Counted from the stretch's first letter, positions 36,197 to 45,855 are shown. The stretch is 64,000 bases of DNA from Chamaesiphon sp041738715 (GCA_041738715.1 JBGSPI010000132.1:86769-150768), one strand, 5' to 3'. Translations and numbers: made by a program. Notes: generated by a model from the letters alone, not told the origin.

Positions 36197-38503
36197 CTAA
36201 CTGAGTAATTTAGTAATTTTCCGAAGTAACTGTTCGGGATTAACTTTTTTCCAGACGTAATCATCTACAAATTTTTTCACGGTAGGACTAAAGATATCTT
36301 CTTGATTGGCGATCGCAATAATCTTAATATCGGCTAGTGTTGTCGATTTACGAATACTTTGAATTAGTCGATCTACTGTTTGTTCTCCACAACTTAGATC
36401 GACAATTAGGAGGTCTGACTTAAACATTGAAATTTGGCGAAATGATGAATCAGCAGATAACAGCCATGTGACTTGATATCTAGCAGCAGTGAGAACATCA
36501 CACAGAAAATTAGCTAAATTTTCATCATGTTGAATTAAAATAATTCGTCTAGGAATTGGGTTGAGTTCGGGATCTTGAAAAACTAATTTGCGATCGAGTT
36601 CATCCCAATCATTCCGTTCGGTTACCTGTAATGGCTGGGAAGCTATCCGAACGGTAAAAGTTGAGCCAGAACCCAAAACTGAGTCAACATCAATTCTGCC
36701 GCCATGTAGTTCGACTAATTGTTGTGTAATTGCTAAACCCAATCCCATTCCTGCATAGTCACGATCGTAGTTGGGATTGAGTTGATGGAACTTTTTAAAT
36801 AGACGCGGAATTTGTTCCGCATCGATGCCAATACCACTATCTTCAACTTCAAAAATTGCATAAATATCTTCCAGCCAGACTCTGACCATTACAGTACCGT
36901 ATTCTGGTGTAAATTTAATTGCATTAATTAAGATATTTAAAAGAACTTGACGAATCCGTTTTGTATCTCCACGAAACCGTAAATCTCGACCGCTAATATG
37001 ACTCACATCATTACCAGCATTGATGATTTGAAATTGGAGATCTATTTTCCCCATCTCTGCTTTTGATCGAACTATTTCTACTACTTGTTTAACTAGTTTT
37101 GAGAGTGAAAATTCACTGATTTTTAGAAATGTTTTCCCAACTTCAAGTTTATAAAAATCGAGAATATCATCAATTAATTCAGATAAATGCTCCCCACTAT
37201 TATGAATGGTCTGAAGGTAATTCTGCTGTCGATCTGTGAGATTGAGCGAAGGTAGCCGCAGCAGTGTGGCAGATAAGCCAAGAATACTGGTTAGGGGCGT
37301 ACGTAATTCGTGGCTCAGGAGCGCGAGAAACTCAGTTTTTGACTGATTGGCGGTTTGGGCAACAATCACCGCATCTCGCAGTTCTTGCGTCCGTTCGTTA
37401 ACGCGCTGTTCTAGATGCTGAGTATGCCATTGACTAGCCCTGTACAGTTCAGATTGATGAATGGCAAAGGTGAACTGTTCGGTGACTTGCTGTAAAAATT
37501 GAATTTCGCGAACTTGCCACTGGCGAGGCTCCAGACATTGGTGAGCGATTAATAAACCCCACAGTCGATCCTGAATGACAATTGGGACAATTGCTTGAGA
37601 CTGAACCTGACATCGACGCATCAAATTCAGCATACACTGGTTATCTGCATATTCTACATCGATCCGATCGATCGCCTTGGCGATCCCACTTTGATACTTG
37701 TCCCACAATTCTCGATCGAAAAAACAGTCTTGTGTTTCAGTCAGATTCAATACTGAGCTAAGACCAAGCTTATCGGTCACTTCATAACCAACAATCCCTT
37801 TGCCAGTATAATCATCAAAACACTTCCCACTAACTTTGCCCTCAATCTGCTCGAACTCCAATTGATAAATCAGCAACCTATCCACGCTCAAGAACACCTG
37901 TACTTGCCGAATTGCTGTTTGGAGAATTACGTTTAAGTCAAGATTTTGATGAATTTGGGTGCTGATATCATTCAGGATACGTGCTTGATCTACTTGCTGC
38001 TGCAACAAAATTTCTGCATCACTGCATCGATTGGTAGCTGAATCAGAATTTTGATCTTGGCAAATCCCGGCTAGTAACAACTGAGTAAAATAGCTTTGGA
38101 CAGAGCTATCATTTACTTGCCCGTTTTCAGGGATTGATGGCTGGATTGTCGCCGGCAAATAAACCAACAGCGGTTGGAGAAACTGATGAATAACTGATGG
38201 TGCGAAGGTAATTTCGATTTCGTAGGTACTGTTGGGGCGATTTTCCAGTTGTGGCAAGCTAGCCTGATTAACTATTCTGCCAATCAGTAAGGCATTGAAT
38301 CGCTCGGAAAAGATTGCCGAAAACAGGGGTAGACTTGTTAACTCAACCCCGTTGGTGGCGATTGGCTCAACATGTAAGTCTGCTTCGGTAATTAACTGCA
38401 CATTTTCCCCAATGACGACCATCATTTGTTGCCACAAATCTCGTAAAGTCTGAAAGGTCTTCAGTGGGTAATTGCCCCGGATAATTGAAGTAAAATTAGA
38501 CAT
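36197..38503 (-). CDS. Hybrid sensor histidine kinase (GAF-HisKA-HATPase-REC)
   Basis: 768 residues, no membrane segment. The N-terminal ~170 residues are an unassigned sensor region. A GAF domain (about 178-352) has phytochrome-like blocks DRLLIYQLEF and QSQAIVPIVIQDRLWGLLIAHQC, but the usual chromophore Cys-His pair is not seen at the expected place. HisKA (389-455) carries SHELRTPL with H398; HATPase (505-622) has N- and G-boxes, including VEDSGIGID and GMGLGLAI. The C-terminal receiver (653-768) has the acidic pair and D702, while the conserved Thr/Ser appears as Ala. No separate response regulator is adjacent; the next genes on the other strand export glycan. Ligand unknown. Confidence 0.9.
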   Translation of the reverse strand: MSNFTSIIRGNYPLKTFQTLRDLWQQMMVVIGENVQLITEADLHVEPIATNGVELTSLPLFSAIFSERFNALLIGRIVNQASLPQLENRPNSTYEIEITFAPSVIHQFLQPLLVYLPATIQPSIPENGQVNDSSVQSYFTQLLLAGICQDQNSDSATNRCSDAEILLQQQVDQARILNDISTQIHQNLDLNVILQTAIRQVQVFLSVDRLLIYQLEFEQIEGKVSGKCFDDYTGKGIVGYEVTDKLGLSSVLNLTETQDCFFDRELWDKYQSGIAKAIDRIDVEYADNQCMLNLMRRCQVQSQAIVPIVIQDRLWGLLIAHQCLEPRQWQVREIQFLQQVTEQFTFAIHQSELYRASQWHTQHLEQRVNERTQELRDAVIVAQTANQSKTEFLALLSHELRTPLTSILGLSATLLRLPSLNLTDRQQNYLQTIHNSGEHLSELIDDILDFYKLEVGKTFLKISEFSLSKLVKQVVEIVRSKAEMGKIDLQFQIINAGNDVSHISGRDLRFRGDTKRIRQVLLNILINAIKFTPEYGTVMVRVWLEDIYAIFEVEDSGIGIDAEQIPRLFKKFHQLNPNYDRDYAGMGLGLAITQQLVELHGGRIDVDSVLGSGSTFTVRIASQPLQVTERNDWDELDRKLVFQDPELNPIPRRIILIQHDENLANFLCDVLTAARYQVTWLLSADSSFRQISMFKSDLLIVDLSCGEQTVDRLIQSIRKSTTLADIKIIAIANQEDIFSPTVKKFVDDYVWKKVNPEQLLRKITKLLS

Positions 38504-38894
38504 TTGCGAAGCTGACGACTCAGGCGGGAGTTAGTTGCTGGAGTAATAATAGTGGTGGGGAGTAGCCAACTCATCAAGCTGACTGAGCATCGTCCCATGA
38601 TAAATAATACTCATTGTTACAGCCTATGGATTTTGTCAGTCCCTAGCTACTAGTTTAGTGTGGTTTAGATTGTTTTCGAGCAATGTATGACTCTTCGTTA
38701 CCGAAGTTAGTGCTTAATTGACCAGTTTGAGTTCCATTGAAGGACTAGGGGAATTGTGCTAGCAAGTGAGTTGAGGTTGTGAGGTTGGAATTCAAGATGT
38801 ATTTGCGACGGCAGTTTAGATCGTTTAAAATTTTTGCCCATAAACCTTGTACCATAATATAGCTCACTGTTTGGGTGTATGCAATTGCTCCTGT
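38504..38894. promoter_or_regulatory. Divergent intergenic region, kinase / glycan exporter
   Basis: 391 bp between the histidine kinase start and ATG 38895 of the ABC permease. I see no gene. It must contain the promoters of both units. Upstream in-frame ATG 38847 would add 16 unusual cysteine-rich residues and is not preferred. Confidence 0.4.
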
Positions 38895-39722
38895 ATGGCT
38901 ATATCTGTTAAAACTAACTCCACTAACTCTCAGCTATCGAGTGCCTCCCGCTACTGGGAATTACTCTTTGTGCTAGCTGAACGCGAACTTAAGGTTAGGT
39001 ATCGAGGTTCTTTTTTAGGTGTGTACTGGTCATTATTTAATCCTCTAATTATGACGGGATTGTACACCGCTATTTTCGGTGGAGTTTTTAAAAAATATTA
39101 TCATGATTCTCTGTCTGAATATACACTGGCTGCTTTTACAGGTCTAGCAGTAATCCATTTTTATAATGGTTCGACGGCTCAGGCTTTACCTAGTATTGTG
39201 GCGAATGGTTTATTGTTAAATAAAATTAAGCTGCCGGTCAGTGTTTTCCCGGTTTCGACAATTGTAGCGAACACGTTTCAACTATCGATCGGGATGTTTC
39301 CATTACTAGCAATAGTTACACTCTTACTATCCGATCATCCATTGTCGAGTTCGATCAATGTCTTATTCATTCTCGCACCTTTACTAGCATTAGTCGCAAT
39401 CTCAGCCGGAGTTGGATTTTTAGTTAGTTCTCTGTATGTTTTTTTCCGAGACTTACCATTTTTCTATGAATTAATCCAGTTTGGGATAATGTTAAGTAGT
39501 CCAGTTTTTTATCCAGCAGCGATTGTCGATCCCAAAATTCGCCCATTCTTGGAACTAAATCCGCTCTATCCAGTCATTGAGAGCTTAAGACAAATTGTCC
39601 TGTCTGGCGACTTACCCGATCCAGTTTTGATTTTGAGATCGTGGTTAAGTGGCATAATTATTTTAGTGATCGGGTTAATTTGTTTCAATTGGCTACGTCC
39701 AAAATTTATGGATATGCTCTAA
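38895..39722 (+). CDS. Glycan ABC exporter permease (Wzm/TagG type)
   Basis: 275 residues from ATG 38895. ABC-2 type permease with about six membrane helices: the cytosolic interface LAERELKVRYRGSFLGVYW and SLFNPLIMTGLYTAIFG, and the C-terminal ELNPLYPVIESLRQIVLSGD, are diagnostic of Wzm/TagG/KpsM-like proteins that export undecaprenyl-linked O-antigen or teichoic/capsular chains. The ATP-binding partner follows 81 bp downstream, and glycosyltransferases lie 2.7-4.7 kb upstream. Confident role in polysaccharide export; the polymer is unknown. Confidence 0.93.
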   Translation: MAISVKTNSTNSQLSSASRYWELLFVLAERELKVRYRGSFLGVYWSLFNPLIMTGLYTAIFGGVFKKYYHDSLSEYTLAAFTGLAVIHFYNGSTAQALPSIVANGLLLNKIKLPVSVFPVSTIVANTFQLSIGMFPLLAIVTLLLSDHPLSSSINVLFILAPLLALVAISAGVGFLVSSLYVFFRDLPFFYELIQFGIMLSSPVFYPAAIVDPKIRPFLELNPLYPVIESLRQIVLSGDLPDPVLILRSWLSGIIILVIGLICFNWLRPKFMDML

Positions 39723-39803
39723 TTTATTGACCGGACAACTGTGATATTATCCGAGTACACACCTTAATCGATCGGATACTAGTTTATTCAAATTATTAGT
39801 TAC

Positions 39804-40541
39804 ATGGAAGTTATTCGGTTTGATCGTGTATCTTTATGGCGGCGTACTCAGGAAGAATTTTCCTATGATATTAAACAGACTTTTCTTTCAGTTATTTCTG
39901 GAAAGTATCGCTTGCCTGCTAAGAAATTAGTGATAGATAACCTAGATTTGATCGTTAATTCTGGTGAGAAGATTGGGATTGTTGGAGCTAATGGGGCTGG
40001 CAAATCAACCTTGCTTAAATTAATTTCAGGGATTCTCGAACCCACGGTTGGTAAAATTCGAGTACGGGGAAATATTGCTCCACTGATTGAATTAGGGGCA
40101 GGATTCGACCCGAATATTTCAGTACGCGATAACATTTTGATGTATGGAATTTTATTGGGATTTTCTCGTCAAGAGATGCGATCGCGGATGGCAAAGATTT
40201 TAGATTTTGCGGAATTAGGCGATTATGAACTAGTTCCCGTCAAAGGCTTATCATCTGGGATGATCGCTCGACTGGGTTTTGCGATCGCAACTGATGTTCA
40301 GCCAGATATCTTAATTCTCGATGAAGTTCTCTCAGTTGGCGATCGTAGTTTTAGAAACAAATGCCAACATCGAATTGATGATTTTTTAACTGGAGATACG
40401 ACTGTTTTAGTTGTCTCCCACGATCTCGATTTTATTCGCAACTCTTGTCAAAAAGCAATTTGGCTCGAACGTGGACGGATTAAATTTAGCGGTAGTGGAG
40501 TCGAAACAGTCGATCTATATCTCAGCACAATTAAAGCCTAG
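39804..40541 (+). CDS. Glycan ABC exporter ATP-binding protein (Wzt/TagH type)
   Basis: 245 residues. Walker A GANGAGKSTLLK near residue 72, signature LSSGMIARLGFAIA, Walker B DILILDEVLSVGD, and H-loop VVSHD. The pattern LGAGFDPNISVRDNILMYG is typical of polysaccharide exporters. The protein ends soon after the ATPase core, so it lacks the C-terminal glycan-binding domain of E. coli O9a-type Wzt; such short forms do not read the chain end directly. Pairs with the upstream permease. Confidence 0.93.
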   Translation: MEVIRFDRVSLWRRTQEEFSYDIKQTFLSVISGKYRLPAKKLVIDNLDLIVNSGEKIGIVGANGAGKSTLLKLISGILEPTVGKIRVRGNIAPLIELGAGFDPNISVRDNILMYGILLGFSRQEMRSRMAKILDFAELGDYELVPVKGLSSGMIARLGFAIATDVQPDILILDEVLSVGDRSFRNKCQHRIDDFLTGDTTVLVVSHDLDFIRNSCQKAIWLERGRIKFSGSGVETVDLYLSTIKA

Positions 40542-40606
40542 AGGAAAATGAGAAAAGGAATTAGTAACTAAATAATTGAAAATTAATTATTATTAATTCG
40601 CCGTCA

Positions 40607-40690
40607 CCCAGTCCCCAGTCCCCAGTCCCCAGTCCCCTCGTCCCCTCGTCCCCTTGCCTCCTCGTCCCCTCGCCTCCTCGTCCCCCTCTA
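40607..40690. repeat. STRR array of CCCCAGT / CCCCTCGT units
   Basis: Tandem units CCCCAGT (four or more) change into CCCCTCGT/CCTCCTCGT units. It occupies most of the spacer ahead of the two-domain phosphatase. The same CCCCAGT unit appears at 43048-43145 inside mutL and in the spacer near 35285. Confidence 0.9.
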
Positions 40691-40742
40691 TCCCCTAATC
40701 CCATCCCCTGATAAAATAGTGCAGCTAGTGGAGGATAAAGCT

Positions 40743-42086
40743 TTGAGTACGCGAGTTATTATTTTAAGGCACGGACAAAGTAGTTATAACAGTCAAGGGC
40801 GCATCCAAGGGCGCAGTGACTTGTCGGTCTTGACGGAGAAAGGTCAACAAGATGCCCAAACAACTGGGATAGCATTTCAAGGCTTACAATTTGCCGCAGT
40901 GTACTGTAGTCCCCTCCAACGCGCACAGCAAACAGCCGCAAGGGTGATAGACTGTCTGGAGCAAGAAGTGAATGTACAGACAGACAATCGATTAGTAGAA
41001 ATCGATTTACCCTTGTGGGAAAATCTTTTCAACTCTGAAGTTCGGGAAAAATATGCAGATGAGTATCGAGTCTGGAAAGAACGTCCCCACGAATTGACGA
41101 TGTTGCGCCCTCAACCTGACGGCAGCCAACAGGAGTTCTTCCCAATTCTGGATTTATACGCTCAAGCCACCACCTTTTGGCAAGGCATCCTGCCCCAACA
41201 TAAAGGTAAAACTATTTTAATCGTCGCTCACAATGGCATTAATCGGGCCTTGATTAGTACCGCCTTAGGCATTCCGGCTCATCGCTATCACAGTGTTCAA
41301 CAGTCAAATTGTGGTGTCACCGTGCTCAATTTCAGTGGTGGTTGGGGAGATAGTGTTCAGTTAGAATCTCTCAATCAAACCAGTCACCTCGGTGAAAATC
41401 TTCCCACCCTTCGCCCCAATCATCAAGGGCCAAGATTTTTACTGGTGCGGCATGGAGAAACCAACTGGAATCGGGATGGTAAATTTCAGGGTCAAATTGA
41501 TGTGCCGCTCAATGATAATGGACGACATCAAGCCAGTCTAGCCGCTGAATTTTTAAAAACTGCCTCCATTGACTTTGCGTTCACTAGTACAATGCAACGT
41601 CCGAAAGAAACAGCCCAAATTATTCTTCAGTCTCACCCTGATATCCCGTTGTGGGAAAATGCGGACTTGCGCGAAATCAGTCATGGATTATGGGAAGGCA
41701 AGTTTGAAGCCGAAATCGAGGCTGAATATCCAGGGGAATTGGAACGGTGGCGAGATCGGCCAGAACAGGTACAAATGCCTGATGGCGAGAATCTCAAAGA
41801 TGTGTCGCGGCGGGCGACGGCAGCATGGCAGCAGGTGTTACAGCAAGTCGGCAATCGAACCCAAACAGGTATCGTTGTTGCCCATGATGCGACCAATAAA
41901 GTGTTACTGTGTCATTTACTCGGACTTCGGCTAGCCGATTTCTGGAAAATTAAGCAAGGTAATGGTGCTGTAACAGTCATCGATTATCCTGATGGGATTG
42001 AAGGACAGCCAGTGATTCAAGCACTTAATATTACCAGTCATCTATCTGGCGGGATTCTCGATCGAACTGCTGCTGGCGCACTTTAA
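40743..42086 (+). CDS. Two-domain histidine phosphatase (phosphoglycerate mutase-like)
   Basis: 447 residues from TTG 40743, which has GGAGGA 7 nt upstream; a GTG at 40719 would add eight residues before the natural STRVIILRHG start. Two histidine phosphatase domains are in tandem: RHGQSSYNSQGRIQG with second-site HNGINRAL in the first, and VRHGETNWNRDGKFQG with HDATNKVLL in the second. Both sets of catalytic histidines look intact. Cyanobacterial proteins of this layout are annotated as phosphoglycerate mutases, but many such enzymes are sugar-phosphate phosphatases. Substrate unsettled. Confidence 0.88.
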   Translation: MSTRVIILRHGQSSYNSQGRIQGRSDLSVLTEKGQQDAQTTGIAFQGLQFAAVYCSPLQRAQQTAARVIDCLEQEVNVQTDNRLVEIDLPLWENLFNSEVREKYADEYRVWKERPHELTMLRPQPDGSQQEFFPILDLYAQATTFWQGILPQHKGKTILIVAHNGINRALISTALGIPAHRYHSVQQSNCGVTVLNFSGGWGDSVQLESLNQTSHLGENLPTLRPNHQGPRFLLVRHGETNWNRDGKFQGQIDVPLNDNGRHQASLAAEFLKTASIDFAFTSTMQRPKETAQIILQSHPDIPLWENADLREISHGLWEGKFEAEIEAEYPGELERWRDRPEQVQMPDGENLKDVSRRATAAWQQVLQQVGNRTQTGIVVAHDATNKVLLCHLLGLRLADFWKIKQGNGAVTVIDYPDGIEGQPVIQALNITSHLSGGILDRTAAGAL

Positions 42087-42136
42087 TGGTCGCTGTTATA
42101 CTAGTATAGAGAAACTATTTTCACTACAAAAAAACT

Positions 42137-42274
42137 ATGTCAGATCTCGATCGTGGCATCATGAAATTTAAAGGAGCCGATAGCCCAATCGCGATCGCGA
42201 TCTCCTCAGCAGTCGTCCTTGGTGGAATCGTCATCCTCATTGTCTGGGCAATGCAACATGCCTATGCTGTATAA
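42137..42274 (+). CDS. 45-aa single-membrane-helix protein
   Basis: 45 residues: a charged N-terminus MSDLDRGIMKFKGADSP, then a hydrophobic helix (about 17-38) rich in Ile/Val with a GG pair, ending WAMQHAYAV. The pattern is that of small thylakoid or plasma membrane subunits in cyanobacteria, but it does not match the Psb, Pet or Psa small subunits I remember. A TATACT box is 35-40 nt upstream. It sits between the phosphatase and mutL. There is no clear Shine-Dalgarno. Real gene likely; function unknown. Confidence 0.65.
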   Translation: MSDLDRGIMKFKGADSPIAIAISSAVVLGGIVILIVWAMQHAYAV

Positions 42275-42283
42275 AAATTTAGG

Positions 42284-42328
42284 GAGTACAGGGTAGGGAG
42301 TAGGGAGTAGAGAAGCGTCTCTACTCTA
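42284..42328. repeat. GGGAGTA repeat with hairpin
   Basis: Repeats of GGGTAGGGAGTA end in a perfect 8-bp hairpin AGTAGAGA-AGCG-TCTCTACT (42306-42325), just after the 45-aa gene and 26 bp before mutL. It could serve as a terminator; the element resembles that at 28328-28445. Confidence 0.7.
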
Positions 42329-42353
42329 TTGCCGGACTTCTTGCCGAAGTCAC

Positions 42354-44114
42354 ATGTCGATCCATACTCTACCGAACGATGTAATTCATCTGATTGCCGC
42401 TGGGGAAGTCATTGACTCTTTGGCTGCTGTCGTGCGGGAATTGTGCGAAAATGCGATCGATGCTGGGGCAACCAGAATTACGGTGTCGTTATTTCCCGAT
42501 CGATGGCGAGTACGAGTGGCGGACAATGGTATGGGCATCGATTTGGCAGATTTGCAACAAGCTGCTACAGCCCATAGTACTAGTAAAATCAGCGGTCGCA
42601 ATGACCTATTTCAGATCACCAGTCTGGGATTTCGCGGTGAAGCCCTCCATAGTCTCGCCCAACTTGCCGAGTTGCAAATATACAGCCGTCCCCGTAATAG
42701 TGTCGATGGCTGGCATTTAGTCTACAATCACCACGGTGAAGTTGTCAGCCAACAGTTTGGCGCGATCGCACCTGGTACCGCCATCGATGTAGACAATCTC
42801 TTTGGTGACTGGATGGCGAGACGGGAAGGACTACCCAATCTTAATTTTCAACTACGCCAAGTACAGATGGTTATTTATCATCTGGCTCTTTGTCATCCCC
42901 AAATTAATTGGACGATCGAGCAAAATCATCGTCCGTGGTTTCAAATCGTCTCTAGTCCCACTGCTCAACAGATTATCCCCCAATTATTACCCAAAGTACG
43001 GGTAGGCGATCTCCACCACGTCCAAATCAGCCTCACCGAACCAGATCCATCCCCCAGTCCCCACTTCGACTTCGCTCAGTGCAAGCCCGTCCCCCAGTCC
43101 CCTCAGTCCCCCAGTCCCCCCGTCCCCCCGTCCCCTCAGTCCCTCCAAATCCAACTAACCCTCGGACTCCCCGACAGATGCCATCGACATCGATTAGATT
43201 GGGTCAAAGTTGCTGTCAATGGAAGAGTTGTCCGGGCACCAGAATTGGAGCAAGCAATCGTCAGCGGATTAGCGCGAACATTACCCCGTGATCGATATCC
43301 AGTTTGTTTCCTCCATCTACACATCCCTCCCCACTACATTGACTGGAATCGTCACCCTGCCAAAGTAGAAATTTATCTCCAACAGAGTGAATACTGGCAA
43401 GCACAGGTGAAAATGGCACTCGATCGAGCATTAAACCTCGATCTCACCGAAATTGATGAAGATAGCCACACGAGTCGGATCGGCAAATTGCTCACAGTCG
43501 CCGAACAGCAGGGCGCATATCATCTCCCCCGCCGATCGATTTCTGCCCTCAATGACGGCGATGGTTTGGGTTTACTCGAACTCCGTGCCATCGGGCAAGT
43601 TCACAATACCTATATCGTCGCCGAACATAGCGATGGACTGTGGTTAGTCGAACAACATATCGCTCACGAGCGAGTGTTATACGAGCAAATAACCGCTGCT
43701 TGGCAACTTTTACCTCTGGAACCACCACTGATTCTCTCCCATCTGTCAGAGCGGCAAATAGAGCAATTTCAAACGATTGGCATCACTGTCGATCCCTTTG
43801 GTGAAGATCTATGGGCGGTTCGGACAGCACCCGCACCCTTACTAATCAGGGAAGATCTGGCTGCGGCGATGACCGAACTCAGTCAAGGGGGTGATTTACA
43901 AGCTGCACAGGTAGCCGTAGCTTGTCGGTGTGCAATTCGGAATGGCACCCAATTGAGTCTACCAGAGATGCAAGATTTACTCGATCGCTGGCAACGCACC
44001 CGCAATCCCCGCACCTGTCCCCACGGCAGACCAATTTATCTCTCCTTCAAAGAAAGTAGTCTCGCCCGATCCTTCCGTCGTCACTGGGTGATCGGCAAAA
44101 GTCACGGCATTTGA
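42354..44114 (+). CDS. mutL: DNA mismatch repair protein MutL
   Basis: 586 residues. The N-terminal GHKL ATPase has ELCENAIDAGATRI, VADNGMGID and SLGFRGEALHSL. The transducer domain contains VNGRVVRAPELEQAI. The C-terminal half keeps the endonuclease-type motifs: EQHIAHERVLYE (a variant of DQHA-x2-E-x4-E), AVACRCAIRNG and CPHGRPIYL. MutL couples mismatch recognition to nicking and strand removal. About 33 Pro/Ser-rich residues (about 232-264) are encoded by CCCCAGT-type repeat DNA in the middle of the gene, in frame, at the junction of the ATPase and transducer parts. Otherwise the protein looks intact. Start ATG 42354. Confidence 0.93.
   Translation: MSIHTLPNDVIHLIAAGEVIDSLAAVVRELCENAIDAGATRITVSLFPDRWRVRVADNGMGIDLADLQQAATAHSTSKISGRNDLFQITSLGFRGEALHSLAQLAELQIYSRPRNSVDGWHLVYNHHGEVVSQQFGAIAPGTAIDVDNLFGDWMARREGLPNLNFQLRQVQMVIYHLALCHPQINWTIEQNHRPWFQIVSSPTAQQIIPQLLPKVRVGDLHHVQISLTEPDPSPSPHFDFAQCKPVPQSPQSPSPPVPPSPQSLQIQLTLGLPDRCHRHRLDWVKVAVNGRVVRAPELEQAIVSGLARTLPRDRYPVCFLHLHIPPHYIDWNRHPAKVEIYLQQSEYWQAQVKMALDRALNLDLTEIDEDSHTSRIGKLLTVAEQQGAYHLPRRSISALNDGDGLGLLELRAIGQVHNTYIVAEHSDGLWLVEQHIAHERVLYEQITAAWQLLPLEPPLILSHLSERQIEQFQTIGITVDPFGEDLWAVRTAPAPLLIREDLAAAMTELSQGGDLQAAQVAVACRCAIRNGTQLSLPEMQDLLDRWQRTRNPRTCPHGRPIYLSFKESSLARSFRRHWVIGKSHGI
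43048..43145. repeat. STRR repeat insertion inside mutL
   Basis: 98 bp of CCCCAGT/CCCCGT units, interrupted by CTTCGACTTCGCTCAGTGC, the same core as the dispersed repeat near 1050. It is translated as a Pro/Ser/Gln-rich loop without breaking the frame. Both parts are normally intergenic elements in this window, so this looks like repeat DNA that entered or expanded within a coding sequence. Confidence 0.85.
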
Positions 44115-44334
44115 ACTATCCGGTGATACAACATCGGGTGATCCAGCAACTCCCTATTCCCTATCCCCTAACTCACCTGCTAAGGTAGATAAGTTGTGGG
44201 ATGTGAGATAGAGGTTAAGTCTAAAAAATTAGAACCCAATTCTCCTTTCCCCTGTCTTGTTGCGCTCAACCATAGGGCTTTGCCGATCAGCGCGCAACGC
44301 TCTCCCCTGCTTTCTACCCCCTACACCTAACCAC

Positions 44335-45786
44335 ATGGCATCTATTCGCGAGTTGCACAACCAGCTTGTCAGCAAACAAAGATCGGCAGTAGAAATTGCT
44401 ACAGAAGCAATCGATCGCGTCAATCAGCTAGAACCCCAACTTAGGAGTTTCCTTGCGCTCACACCCACTCAAGCCCTTGCGCAAGCTCGATCTGTAGATG
44501 CTAAAATCGCCGCAGGGGAAGAGATTGGACTATTAGCCGGGATTCCGATCGCCCTGAAAGATAATCTGTGTACCAAGGGCATTCCGACGACCTGTGGTTC
44601 TAAAATTTTAGAAGGCTTTGTGCCACCCTACGAATCCACTGTTACCCAAAAACTCCACAACCTCGGTGCGGTATCTCTCGGCAAAACCAACCTCGATGAA
44701 TTTGCCATGGGCAGTTCCACCGAAAATTCTGCCTATCAGGTGACTGCCAATCCCTGGGATTTGGAGCGAGTCCCAGGGGGATCTTCCGGTGGTTCAGCAG
44801 CGGCTGTAGCTGGCGGAGAATGCGTTGTATCCCTTGGTTCCGATACTGGTGGTTCGATTCGTCAACCAGCGGCTTTTTGTGGCGTGGTCGGGCTAAAACC
44901 AACCTATGGATTAGTATCAAGATTTGGCTTGGTGGCTTATGCCTCCTCCTTGGATCAAATTGGACCATTTGCCCGGACAGTCGAAGATGCGGCGATCTTA
45001 TTAGAAGCGATCGCCGGTTACGACCCCCAGGACTCAACTAGTCTCAAAGTCGAGATTCCCAAATACTCCCAATTACTTACCCCAGATTTACCCAAGGGAT
45101 TGAAAATCGGGATTATTACCGAAACCTTTGGGGAAGGTTTAGATCCCCAAGTGGCTGAATCCGTCAGAAAAGCGATCGAGCATTTTCGATCGCTCGGTGC
45201 GGAAATTCAAGAAATTTCCTGTCCCCGATTTCGCTATGGTTTACCGACTTACTATGTGATCGCACCTTCGGAAGCTTCTGCCAATTTAGCTCGCTATGAT
45301 GGAGTGAAATATGGGTTCCGCGCCGAAGCCGAAAATCTGATGTCCATGTATACCCAAACCAGAGCCGCCGGATTTGGCGCGGAAGTCAAACGCCGAATTA
45401 TGCTGGGTACTTACGCGCTGTCAGCGGGTTATTATGACGCATACTATCTGAAGGCACAAAAGGTGCGAACCTTGATTAAGGAAGACTTTGAAGCGGCGTT
45501 TAGTCAGGTAGATATTTTAATTACCCCAACTGCACCGACAACAGCATTTAAAGCGGGTGAAAAAACTGCCGATCCCTTGAGTATGTACCTCTCCGATTTA
45601 ATGACAATTCCGGTAAATCTAGCGGGATTGCCAGGGATTAGTATTCCCTGCGGTTTTGATGACCAGGGAATGCCCATCGGCTTACAATTACTAAGTAATG
45701 TACTGCGTGAGGATCTATTACTGCAAGTCGCTCATGTTTACGAACAGTCGAACGAATGGTATCAGCGATCGCCTAAACTTAAGTAA
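44335..45786 (+). CDS. gatA: Asp/Glu-tRNA(Asn/Gln) amidotransferase subunit A
   Basis: 483 residues from ATG 44335, the usual GatA length; the frame runs on to 44257 but the extra residues are not family-like. Amidase-signature motifs: PIALKDNLCTKGIPTTCGS (catalytic Lys), VPGGSSGGSAAAVAGG (Ser-cisSer) and SDTGGSIRQPAAFCG. GatA releases ammonia from glutamine to convert Glu-tRNA(Gln) or Asp-tRNA(Asn). gatB and gatC are not in the window, as is common in cyanobacteria. Very confident. Confidence 0.96.
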   Translation: MASIRELHNQLVSKQRSAVEIATEAIDRVNQLEPQLRSFLALTPTQALAQARSVDAKIAAGEEIGLLAGIPIALKDNLCTKGIPTTCGSKILEGFVPPYESTVTQKLHNLGAVSLGKTNLDEFAMGSSTENSAYQVTANPWDLERVPGGSSGGSAAAVAGGECVVSLGSDTGGSIRQPAAFCGVVGLKPTYGLVSRFGLVAYASSLDQIGPFARTVEDAAILLEAIAGYDPQDSTSLKVEIPKYSQLLTPDLPKGLKIGIITETFGEGLDPQVAESVRKAIEHFRSLGAEIQEISCPRFRYGLPTYYVIAPSEASANLARYDGVKYGFRAEAENLMSMYTQTRAAGFGAEVKRRIMLGTYALSAGYYDAYYLKAQKVRTLIKEDFEAAFSQVDILITPTAPTTAFKAGEKTADPLSMYLSDLMTIPVNLAGLPGISIPCGFDDQGMPIGLQLLSNVLREDLLLQVAHVYEQSNEWYQRSPKLK

Positions 45787-45855
45787 TTAGGTACAGCAAT
45801 TCCAAATGCAATTTATGGTATGATCACTCCGCCATAATAACCCCTTCTAAACTTT

